A stretch of 64,000 nt of DNA, taken from contig NZ_VYXP01000007.1 in the NCBI RefSeq assembly GCF_008725655.1, positions 107,001-171,000 of the forward strand. The letters are read 5' to 3'. Of this stretch, positions 37,117-48,032 are shown piece after piece. Position 1 is the stretch's first letter. The number at the start of each line of letters is the position of its first letter. The stretch is from Marinihelvus fidelis. GTDB lineage: Bacteria; Pseudomonadota; Gammaproteobacteria; Xanthomonadales; SZUA-36. The notes below the pieces were generated by a model that did no database searches, was not told the DNA's origin, and saw only the letters and a list, made by a program, of their open reading frames with translations. The position numbers were made by a program, and so were the translations under genes.

Positions 37117-39548
37117 GCACAGGGGTCAGAGTAAAGGGACAGAGTAAACCCCACCGATTTTCGCGGATGAGGGGGCTGTTACTGGGTTTACTCTGTCCCT
37201 TTACTCTGACCCCTTCACTCCTGCTGGCCGACGTCAGCTACTTCCTGCTCGACCAGGTTCGCTTGCTGGACGGCCCGTTCAAGGCCGCCCAGGACCGCAA
37301 CATCGACTACCTGCTGGCGCTGGAACCGGATCGCTTGTTGGCGCCCTACCTGCGCGAGGCCGGCCTGGAGCCGAAGGCGCCGACCTACGGCAACTGGGAA
37401 GGCTCCGGCCTGGACGGCCACATCGGCGGTCACTATGTCAGCGCGCTGGCCCTTGCAGTTGCCGCCACTGGCCGCGACGACATGCGCCAGCGACTGGACT
37501 ACATGCTCACCGAGCTGAAGCGCGCCCAGGACGCCAACGGCGACGGCTACATCGGCGGCGTGCCCGAAAGCAACCGGCTGTGGGGTGAAATCCGCCGCGG
37601 CGACATCAACGCCGACCTGTTCAGCCTGAATGGCGGCTGGGTGCCCTGGTACAACATCCACAAGACCTTCGCCGGCCTGCGCGACGCCTACCTTTACACC
37701 GATTCACCTCTGGCCCGCGAAATGCTGATCGACTGGGCCGACTGGGCCGCGGCGCTGGTCGAGGAACTCAGCGACGAGCAGGTCCAGGCCATGCTGCGCT
37801 CCGAGCACGGCGGCCCCAACGAGGTGTTCGCCGATGTTTACGCCATCACCGGCGATGAAAAATACCTGGCGCTTGCGCGGCGCTTTTCGCACCGGCTCAT
37901 TCTCGACCCACTGCTGGCGGAAGAGGATCAACTGACCGGCCTGCACGCCAACACGCAGATTCCCAAGGTGATCGGCTACCAGCGCGTGGCCGAGGTGGCC
38001 AACGACGATGACTGGCACGACGCGGCCACGTTTTTCTGGGACACCGTGGTCAACGGCCGCAGCATCGCCATCGGTGGCAACAGCGTGCGCGAGCACTTCA
38101 ACCCGCGCGACGATTTCAGCAGCATGATCGAGGACATCGAGGGCCCGGAAACCTGCAACACCTACAACATGCTGCGCCTGACCCGGCAACTGTTCGGCGC
38201 CGAGCCGCAGATGCGCTATGCCGACTACTACGAGCGCGCGCTGTACAACCACATCCTCGGTTCACAGGACCCGCAAACCGGCGGCCTGGTGTACTTCACG
38301 CCGATGCGCCCGCAGCACTACCGCGTGTATTCGCAACCGGACCAGGCCATGTGGTGCTGCGTCGGTTCGGGCATCGAGAACCACGTGAAGTACGGCGAGT
38401 TTATCTACGCGCACGACGACGACGGCAATGAACACAAGCTGCTGGTGAACCTGTTTATCCCCTCGCGGCTGGAATGGCCGGAGCAGGGCGTCGTCATCCG
38501 CCAGGAGACCCGTTTTCCGGATGAGTCCGCCACGCGCTTGGTGTTCGAAACCGATGCGGCCATCACGCTGGCGCTGCGCTACCCAACATGGGCAACCGCC
38601 ACCCAGCGGGAACTACAGGTCAACGGCGAACCCGTCACCGTCTACGCCGCACCCGGCGAGTACATTGATCTAAAGCGAACCTGGAAAGCCGGCGACACGG
38701 TCACGCTGGCGCTGCCGATGAAAGCCCACCTGGAACCCCTGCCGGACGGCTCACCGTGGAACGCCGTGCTGTACGGCCCCATCGTCCTGTCCGCGCCGGT
38801 CGACCCGTTCGAAGACGAGACGCTGGACTTCCTCGCCGACGACAGCCGCATGGGCCATATCGCCGCGGGCGCACAGTGCCCGCTGGAAGAATCGCCGATG
38901 CTTGTCACCGGTGCCGGCGGCTTGCCTGAGGCGCTGCAGCGACTGCCTGGCGACGAACTGCGCTTCCAGGCCCCCGGCGCCATCGAGCCCAAAGAATACG
39001 CGGGCCTGGAGCTGATCCCGTTCTTCCGCGTCCACCGTACCCGCTACATGGTCTACTGGCCGTCGGGAACGCCATCCGAACTGCAGGCCATGATGACCCG
39101 AAACGCCTACGCCGAAGCCGCGCGCCTGGCGTTGCTGGATGCCACCATCGACAGCGTCAACCCCGGCGAACAGCAGCCCGAGGCCGAGCATGACCTGGAA
39201 GGCGAGGGCATGGACGCCGGCGTCAACTTCAACCGCCACTGGCGCCACGCGACCGGCTGGTTCGGTTACCGCCTGGCCGACCCGGAAAACGAGGCGCGCT
39301 GGCTACGAATCACCTACTGGGGCGCGGACGCCGGCCGCAGCTTCAGCATCCTGCTCAATGGTGAGAAAGTCGCCGCCGTCACGCTGAAAGGCGAACACGG
39401 CGCGGTGTTCCACGATGTCGACTACCCCATCCCCGACACCGCGCGCGCCGCGGCCGATGGCGAGTACACCCTACGCTTCGAAGCCGCCAAGGGCTCCATC
39501 GCCGGCGGCATCTACGGCGTGCGCCTGTTAAGCTCGATTCCGGACTGA
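37113..39548 (+). CDS. GH127 beta-L-arabinofuranosidase, signal peptide encoded by a repeat element
   Basis: 811 aa from ATG 37113, which overlaps the upstream stop; ATG 37167 is an equally plausible start. GH127 (DUF1680) catalytic set is present: E346 and C348 in ETCNTYN, and C415/C416 in WCCVGSGIENH, which together would hold the zinc and nucleophilic cysteine. The product releases beta-L-arabinofuranose, as found on plant extensins and some pectic side chains. The hydrophobic signal segment (LLLGLLCPFTLTPSLLLA) is mostly translated from the right arm of an inverted-repeat element. The mature enzyme begins at about DVSYFLLDQVRL. Length and ending are normal for the family. Confidence 0.88.
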   Translation: MSTGVRVKGQSKPHRFSRMRGLLLGLLCPFTLTPSLLLADVSYFLLDQVRLLDGPFKAAQDRNIDYLLALEPDRLLAPYLREAGLEPKAPTYGNWEGSGLDGHIGGHYVSALALAVAATGRDDMRQRLDYMLTELKRAQDANGDGYIGGVPESNRLWGEIRRGDINADLFSLNGGWVPWYNIHKTFAGLRDAYLYTDSPLAREMLIDWADWAAALVEELSDEQVQAMLRSEHGGPNEVFADVYAITGDEKYLALARRFSHRLILDPLLAEEDQLTGLHANTQIPKVIGYQRVAEVANDDDWHDAATFFWDTVVNGRSIAIGGNSVREHFNPRDDFSSMIEDIEGPETCNTYNMLRLTRQLFGAEPQMRYADYYERALYNHILGSQDPQTGGLVYFTPMRPQHYRVYSQPDQAMWCCVGSGIENHVKYGEFIYAHDDDGNEHKLLVNLFIPSRLEWPEQGVVIRQETRFPDESATRLVFETDAAITLALRYPTWATATQRELQVNGEPVTVYAAPGEYIDLKRTWKAGDTVTLALPMKAHLEPLPDGSPWNAVLYGPIVLSAPVDPFEDETLDFLADDSRMGHIAAGAQCPLEESPMLVTGAGGLPEALQRLPGDELRFQAPGAIEPKEYAGLELIPFFRVHRTRYMVYWPSGTPSELQAMMTRNAYAEAARLALLDATIDSVNPGEQQPEAEHDLEGEGMDAGVNFNRHWRHATGWFGYRLADPENEARWLRITYWGADAGRSFSILLNGEKVAAVTLKGEHGAVFHDVDYPIPDTARAAADGEYTLRFEAAKGSIAGGIYGVRLLSSIPD
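37121..37214. repeat. GGGGTCAGAGTA inverted-repeat element, copy 1 (inside the GH127 gene)
   Basis: A perfect 31-base inverted repeat: left arm 37121-37151 and right arm 37184-37214, around a 32-base loop. Arms contain AGGGGTCAGAGTAAAGGGAC. It lies at the very start of the GH127 gene and is translated. The same arm sequence family recurs at 43609 and 47915. Elements of this look are associated elsewhere with REP-associated tyrosine transposases; no transposase is in the window, so that link is inference. Confidence 0.88.
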
Positions 39549-39566
39549 GCCAACCCGGGAACACCC

Positions 39567-40718
39567 TTGCGTGAACTCAACCTGATCCGCCCCGGCCAGC
39601 TGGACTGGGTGGAAAAAGACGCCCCGACACTGCAGGGCCCAACCGACGCGTTGGTGCGCCCGTTCGTGGCAAGCCGTTGCGACGGCGATTCATTGCCCAT
39701 CAACCTGCACGGCCTGCGCCACCAGGGCATGCGCCTGGCCATGAACATCGGCGCCATCGACCCGGTGGTCGGCGACATCGTCGGCAAGGACCCATTCAAG
39801 GGCCCGTTCGGCATCGGCCACGAGGCCATCGCCCAGGTCACAGCCATCGGCGATGAAGTCACCAACGTGAAGGTTGGCGACACCGTGGTCGTTCCCTGGG
39901 CGATTTCCTGCGGCGAATGTTATGAGTGCAAGCTGGGCCTGACCGCCAAGTGCTCGACAATGGTGCCGACCAGCCCGGGAAAGACGCTGTGCTGCTTCGG
40001 TTTCGGGCCGAACTGCGGCGACTGGGGCGGAGTGGTCTCGGATTGCCTGCGGATCCCGAACGCCGACCATATGCTGGTGCGCGTACCCGACGGCGTCGAC
40101 CCGTTGCGTGTCGCCTCCGCCGGCGACAACCTCACCGACGCCTGGCGCACCGTCCACGGCCCTCTGCAGCAGCGCCCCGGCGGCAAGGTCATCGTCATTG
40201 GCGGCGGCGCCCACAGCATTGGCCTCTATGCCGCCGGCTTCGCCGTGCGCCTTGGCGCGGAACGGGTCGACTATTTCGACAGTGCGGACGAACGCCTGGA
40301 AGTGGCCGAAGGTTTTGGCGTGACCGCTCACAAGGTCGGCAAGTCCGACCGCCGCTCGCTGTTACCGAAAATCAGCGAACGCTACGACGTCGGCGTCGAG
40401 GCCTCGTCCACCACCCAGGGCCTGCGCGACTGCCTGCGCGCCCTGCGCCCGGGGGGCATCTGCACCGGCACCGGCTACTACCTGTTCAAGGACACCCGGC
40501 TGCCGGTCATGGACATGTACGCCAAGAGCGCCTCGCTGCACGTCGGCGTCTCGCACGTACTGCCGCACCTGCCGGAAATGCTGGATTTCATCGCCCGAAC
40601 AGGCTTTGAAGCCGAGCGCGTAACCTCGGTGCTGGCGGACTGGGACGACGCGGTGGAGGCCTATGCGGCTCGGACGACGAAGGTGGTTTTAAAACGTGAT
40701 CCGCTAAACATGGCTTGA
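39567..40718 (+). CDS. Zinc-dependent medium-chain alcohol dehydrogenase
   Basis: 383 aa starting at TTG 39567, 18 bases after the GH127 stop. Structural zinc cysteines are in SCGECYECKLGLTAKC, the catalytic region in GIGHEAIAQV, and the NAD(P) fold at VIVIGGGAHSIGLYAAG. A polyol or aldose such as arabinose or glucose is a reasonable substrate given the operon, but no specific activity can be assigned. It is the last gene of the forward operon and is convergent with the next GH43 gene. Confidence 0.85.
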   Translation: MRELNLIRPGQLDWVEKDAPTLQGPTDALVRPFVASRCDGDSLPINLHGLRHQGMRLAMNIGAIDPVVGDIVGKDPFKGPFGIGHEAIAQVTAIGDEVTNVKVGDTVVVPWAISCGECYECKLGLTAKCSTMVPTSPGKTLCCFGFGPNCGDWGGVVSDCLRIPNADHMLVRVPDGVDPLRVASAGDNLTDAWRTVHGPLQQRPGGKVIVIGGGAHSIGLYAAGFAVRLGAERVDYFDSADERLEVAEGFGVTAHKVGKSDRRSLLPKISERYDVGVEASSTTQGLRDCLRALRPGGICTGTGYYLFKDTRLPVMDMYAKSASLHVGVSHVLPHLPEMLDFIARTGFEAERVTSVLADWDDAVEAYAARTTKVVLKRDPLNMA

Positions 40719-40762
40719 GGGTGCCTTGGTACAAAGCGTCTTCTGCATATCGCAGACAGCAC

Positions 40763-41770
40763 TCAATCTCCAAACTCCTGCCCAAACACCGGAAACCCCT
40801 CCTCATCCCATTCAAGCACCCGCGCCCTTGCATGGCGGTTCGGGTCGGTCAGTGGCGTACCGCGCAGGTCGCGGTAGTCACGGGCGTGGTAGATCAGCAG
40901 GTCGGTGACGCCGTCCTCGGCGATCGTGAAAGAGTTGTGGCCGGGGCCGTAGCGGACCAGGGCGTCGTTGGTGGTGAACACGGGTTCTTGTGACTTGTGC
41001 CAGCTGGCGGGGTCGAGCAGGTCGGCGTCTTCATCGGCCCAGAGCAGGCCCATGGCGTAGCGGTGGTCGGTGGCGGCGCCGGAGTAGGTCATGAAGATCT
41101 TGCCGTTGCGCTTGATGACCGCGGCGCCCTCGTTGACCTTGTAGCCCTGGATTTCCCAGTCCAGCGTGGGCTCGCTGATGATGACGGGCTCGCCGGTGAT
41201 GGAGGTCGGGCTGTCCATTTCGGCGATCCACAGCGCGGAGTTGTACGTACGCTCGGCGTTCTGCTGGGCCCAGACGTAGTAGCGCTTGCCGCGGTGCTCG
41301 AACTGGGTGGCGTCCAGGCTGAAGGTGTCCAGGCCGGTCTCGAAGCGGCCTTCCTCGCTCCAGTTGTCGGTGAACGGGTCGTCGTCGGGGTTGGACAGCG
41401 TGTACATGCGAATGCTGAACGGCTGGTCCTTCTCGCCGGCGGCGAAGTACACGTACCAGGCGCCGTCGATGCGGTGCAGCTCCGGGGCCCAGATGTTGAT
41501 ACTCATGGGGCCGGACTCGCGCTTGCGCCAGATCACCTTTGGCTCGGCGATCTTCAGGTCGTTCAGGCGGCAGGCCTGGCGGATCTCGATGCGGTCGAAC
41601 TCGGGCGCGCTGCCGATGAAGGTGTAGCAGCCGGTGTCGGGGTCACGGTGGATCCACGGGTCGGCGCGCTGCGGGACGATGGGGTTGTCGATGTTCAGGG
41701 TGTCGGCGTTGGCCGGGACAGGAATGATCGCGACCAACGCGAACAGGGTCAGGATGATTCGAATCGACAT
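40763..41770 (-). CDS. Exported GH43 alpha-L-arabinofuranosidase-like enzyme
   Basis: 335 aa from ATG 41770, which gives a clean signal peptide (IRIILTLFALVAIIPVPANAD). GH43 motifs RADPWIHRD (base), SLDATQFEHRG (second Asp) and VNEGAAVIKRNG (acid) are in the same order as the cytoplasmic enzyme at 36172-37116. The two are paralogues separated by location. It is divergent from the GH43 gene at 42580, with a toxin-antitoxin pair between them. Confidence 0.87.
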   Translation of the reverse strand: MSIRIILTLFALVAIIPVPANADTLNIDNPIVPQRADPWIHRDPDTGCYTFIGSAPEFDRIEIRQACRLNDLKIAEPKVIWRKRESGPMSINIWAPELHRIDGAWYVYFAAGEKDQPFSIRMYTLSNPDDDPFTDNWSEEGRFETGLDTFSLDATQFEHRGKRYYVWAQQNAERTYNSALWIAEMDSPTSITGEPVIISEPTLDWEIQGYKVNEGAAVIKRNGKIFMTYSGAATDHRYAMGLLWADEDADLLDPASWHKSQEPVFTTNDALVRYGPGHNSFTIAEDGVTDLLIYHARDYRDLRGTPLTDPNRHARARVLEWDEEGFPVFGQEFGD

Positions 41771-41800
41771 GCCTGGCGCTCCATTGGTGATTTCAATCTC

Positions 41801-41810
41801 GATTCTACCC
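41801..41810 (+). repeat. 10-bp direct repeat flanking the Phd/PIN module (left copy)
   Basis: GATTCTACCC at 41801-41810 is repeated at 42547-42556 on the other side of the toxin-antitoxin pair, and both copies are followed within a base by GT. It could be a target duplication from insertion of the module, or a shared regulatory sequence. Confidence 0.45.
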
Positions 41811-41901
41811 CGTACAGTCAGCGGCAAGCAGGTGACCATCACGAATAGTCACTTGATGGGCTATACTCAGATGACCACATATGATGACCATGGTGTACGA
41901 C

Positions 41902-42138
41902 ATGGAGTCACGGCAGGTTTCAAAATCGAAATTCAAGGCGCGCGCGCTGGAACTGTTTCGCGAAGTTGAGGCTTCGGGCAAGCCAGTGATCGTGACGGAC
42001 AAAGGTAAACCGGCCATCGAGATTCGTCGTTACAGGGGCGATGAACGATCGCCGCTGGAGAAGTTGAAAGGCACGGTGATTGCCTTTGAGGATCCGACCG
42101 AACCCGTTGGCGCAGAGGACTGGGAAGCGCTGGATTGA
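41902..42138 (+). CDS. Phd/YefM-like antitoxin
   Basis: 78 aa from ATG 41902 (GGTG six bases upstream; ATGs at 41881 and 41890 are alternatives). The opening SRQVSKSKFKARALELFREVEASGKPVIVTDKG is typical of Phd antitoxins, which bind their own promoter and wrap the toxin with a disordered C-terminus (here PLEKLKGTVIAFEDPTEPVG). It overlaps the PIN gene by four bases. A TATACT -10-like hexamer lies at 41862-41867. Confidence 0.88.
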   Translation: MESRQVSKSKFKARALELFREVEASGKPVIVTDKGKPAIEIRRYRGDERSPLEKLKGTVIAFEDPTEPVGAEDWEALD

Positions 42139-42536
42139 TTGTTCTCGATACCCATGCGCTGGTCTGGTGGGTACATGCCGACACGCAACTGTCGTCCGCC
42201 GCGCGCAAGGCGATCAGGGCGGAGACTCGCGCAGACGAAGGGCTGATCGTGGTTTCAGCCATTTCAGCGTGGGAAATTGCCTTGTTGGTGGAGAAAGGGC
42301 GGTTGACCCTGAGCATGAGCGTTGATGACTGGATGGAAGCCGTTGCCGAGATCGAGTCTGTCCGCATAGTCCCGGTTGATGCCGTGGTCGCGATTCAGTC
42401 GACCCGGTTGCCCGGCGAGATTCACCCAGACCCTGCTGACCGCATGATCATTGCGCTGTCGCGCCACCTGTCGGCACCATTGGTGACTGCGGATGGACGA
42501 ATTCGCGCTTACAAACACGTTAAAACAATCTGGTAG
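42135..42536 (+). CDS. PIN-domain toxin (VapC-like RNase)
   Basis: 133 aa from TTG 42135, overlapping the antitoxin stop. PIN acidic residues are visible: LDTHALVWW (first Asp), SAISAWEIALL (Glu), and the late DPADRMIIALSRHLSAPLVTADGRI (two Asp). Such proteins cut specific RNAs. Paired with a Phd-type antitoxin, it forms a complete type II module. It stands in the gap between two divergent GH43 genes. Confidence 0.9.
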   Translation: MIVLDTHALVWWVHADTQLSSAARKAIRAETRADEGLIVVSAISAWEIALLVEKGRLTLSMSVDDWMEAVAEIESVRIVPVDAVVAIQSTRLPGEIHPDPADRMIIALSRHLSAPLVTADGRIRAYKHVKTIW

Positions 42537-42579
42537 GCCCGGGTGAGATTCTACCCGTTGGTTTGCCGAGGAGGCTCTG

Positions 42580-43608
42580 ATGATTCTTGAGCGTTTAGCG
42601 CTGCTTTTGGCCATGTGCCTGTCCACGAACGCCTTGGCCGTCCAGGTCGAAGTCCACGACCCGGTGATGGCGAAGGAAGGCGACCACTACTACGTGTTCA
42701 GCACCGGGCCCGGCATCACCATTTACCAGTCCGAAGACCTGGAGCACTGGCGCTGGGTGGGCCGCGCGTTCGACGGTGAGCCGGACTGGGCGCGCGAGGT
42801 GGTGCCGGATTTCAGCGGCCACCTGTGGGCGCCGGACATCTTCGAGCACGACGGCAAGTGGTATCTGTACTACTCGGTCTCCGCCTTCGGCAAGAACACT
42901 TCGGCGATGGGCGTGACTGTGACCGATACGCTGGACCCGTCGTCGCCGGACTATGGCTGGAAGGACCTGGGTTTGGTCATCCAGTCGGTGCCGCACCGCG
43001 ATGACTGGAATGCCATCGACCCGGCCATTGTTGAAGACGACGCCGGCGGCGTGTGGCTGAGCTTCGGTTCGTTCTGGGGCGGCCTGAAAATGTTCCGCCT
43101 GGACGAGACCCTGGCCGCACCGGCAGAACCGCAGGCATGGGCCAGCATTGCTGCGCGGCCGCGGGATACAGCGACGCCCGGCGAGCAGGCCGGCGTTGGC
43201 GCCATCGAGGCGCCGTACATCTTCAGGAAGGACGGCTGGTACTACCAGTTCGTTTCCTTCGACCTGTGCTGCCGCGGCATGAACAGCACCTACAACGTGC
43301 GCGTGGGTCGGTCGAAAGATGTCACCGGGCCCTACCTTGACCGCGACGGCGTGTCGTTGATGGAGGGCGGCGGTACGCTGGTGATCGAGGGCAACGACAA
43401 CTGGGTGGCCGTGGGCCACAATGCTGCCTACACCTTCGACGGTCAGGACTGGCTGGTGCTGCACGCCTATGAGACCGCCGACAACGCCAAGCAGAAATTG
43501 CGCATCCTGCCGATCAGCTGGGATGACGGCTGGCCGCAGGTCGACCCCGCCGACCTGGATCGCCGTACGACCGAGCTGGTGGGCGAGGGCCCTCCAGAGA
43601 ACAAGTGA
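42580..43608 (+). CDS. Exported GH43 endo-1,5-alpha-L-arabinanase-like enzyme
   Basis: 342 aa with a signal peptide (LERLALLLAMCLSTNALAV). The start has GAGGAGG upstream. GH43 motifs: base VHDPVMAKEG, second aspartate NAIDPAIVEDD followed by WLSFGSFWGGLKMF, and acid GAIEAPYIFRKDG. The extended arabinanase-type loop CCRGMNSTYNVRVGRS supports endo-arabinanase. Periplasmic or secreted. A repeat element follows its stop directly. Confidence 0.88.
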   Translation: MILERLALLLAMCLSTNALAVQVEVHDPVMAKEGDHYYVFSTGPGITIYQSEDLEHWRWVGRAFDGEPDWAREVVPDFSGHLWAPDIFEHDGKWYLYYSVSAFGKNTSAMGVTVTDTLDPSSPDYGWKDLGLVIQSVPHRDDWNAIDPAIVEDDAGGVWLSFGSFWGGLKMFRLDETLAAPAEPQAWASIAARPRDTATPGEQAGVGAIEAPYIFRKDGWYYQFVSFDLCCRGMNSTYNVRVGRSKDVTGPYLDRDGVSLMEGGGTLVIEGNDNWVAVGHNAAYTFDGQDWLVLHAYETADNAKQKLRILPISWDDGWPQVDPADLDRRTTELVGEGPPENK

Positions 43609-43701
43609 TGGGGTCAGAGTAGGGGGTCAGAGTAAATCTCTACTTCTTGCTCTTAACCCGACGATCTTGCGGATTTACTCTGACCCCCTACTCTGACCCC
43701 A
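43609..43701. repeat. GGGGTCAGAGTA inverted-repeat element, copy 2 (between two GH43 genes)
   Basis: Perfect 30-base inverted repeat: left arm 43609-43638, right arm 43672-43701, loop 33 bases. The left arm begins at the base after the upstream GH43 stop codon, and the right arm ends beside AGGAG, the ribosome site of the next GH43 gene. The arms differ from copy 1 in the second half (TAGGGGGTCAGAGTAAATC), yet each copy's arms match each other exactly. Confidence 0.9.
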
Positions 43702-43712
43702 GGAGTTACGTC

Positions 43713-44666
43713 ATGATCAAACTGACCCGAATCACGCCCCTGGCGCTGGCCCTGGCCGCACCCTCGGCGCTGGCCGACAACCCCATCATCACCGACATGT
43801 TCACCGCCGACCCGGCCGCGCTGGTCGACGGCGACACGGTGTGGCTCTACACCGGCCACGACGAGGCGCCCAACAACGACGTGTTCTTCGAAATGCACGA
43901 CTGGCTCGCGTTCTCGTCGCAGGACATGGTGAACTGGAAAGCGCACGGCCCGATCATGCGCGCCGATGACTTCGAGTGGGCCGTCAGCCATGCCTGGGCG
44001 TCGCACATGGTGAAAAAGGACGGCAAGTACTGGTTCTACACGACCGTCCGTCACGATGAAACCAAACCCGGCTTCGCCGTGGGCGTGGCGGTCTCCGATT
44101 CGCCGACCGGCCCCTTCAAGGATGCGAAAGGCGAAGCGCTGATCACCAACGACATGACCACCCAGACGCCCAACGACTGGGACGACATCGACCCGGCCGT
44201 CTGGATCGAGGACAACGGCGACACCTACCTGTTCTTCGGCAACCTGGTACCAAAGTACGTGAAGCTGAAGGACAACATGATCGAGCTGGACGGCGAGATC
44301 CAGGTCATCGATGTGCCGCATTTCACCGAGGCGCTGTGGGTGCACCGTAAGAACGACGTCTATTACCTGACCTACGCCTGCTACTTCCCGGAAAAAATCT
44401 GCTGGGCGCGCAGCGACAGTGTCGAGGGGCCGTGGCAGTACGGCGGCATCCTCAACGAGATCGCCGGCAACACCGAGACCAACCACCAGTCGGTCATCGA
44501 GTTCCAGGGCAAGGACTACTTCATCTACCACACCGGCGGCCTGCCACCGCAGGGCGACCAGCCCAGCGGTGGGCGGTTCCGGCGCTCGGTGGCCATTGAC
44601 CGCTTGTACTACGAGGACAATGGTGATCTGAAACGGGTGATCATGACCACCGAGGGCATCGAGTAA
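43713..44666 (+). CDS. Exported GH43-like enzyme
   Basis: 317 aa from ATG 43713 with AGGAG upstream and a signal peptide (LTRITPLALALAAPSALAD). GH43 motifs: base FTADPAALVDGD, second aspartate DDIDPAVWIEDNG and acid glutamate FTEALWVHRKND. The subtype includes xylosidase/arabinofuranosidase enzymes; here the setting favours arabinose side chains. It is convergent with the GH2 gene. Confidence 0.87.
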   Translation: MIKLTRITPLALALAAPSALADNPIITDMFTADPAALVDGDTVWLYTGHDEAPNNDVFFEMHDWLAFSSQDMVNWKAHGPIMRADDFEWAVSHAWASHMVKKDGKYWFYTTVRHDETKPGFAVGVAVSDSPTGPFKDAKGEALITNDMTTQTPNDWDDIDPAVWIEDNGDTYLFFGNLVPKYVKLKDNMIELDGEIQVIDVPHFTEALWVHRKNDVYYLTYACYFPEKICWARSDSVEGPWQYGGILNEIAGNTETNHQSVIEFQGKDYFIYHTGGLPPQGDQPSGGRFRRSVAIDRLYYEDNGDLKRVIMTTEGIE

Positions 44667-44676
44667 CGGCGGACGG

Positions 44677-48022
<3,346 letters not shown>

Positions 48023-48032
48023 ACCACTCCGG

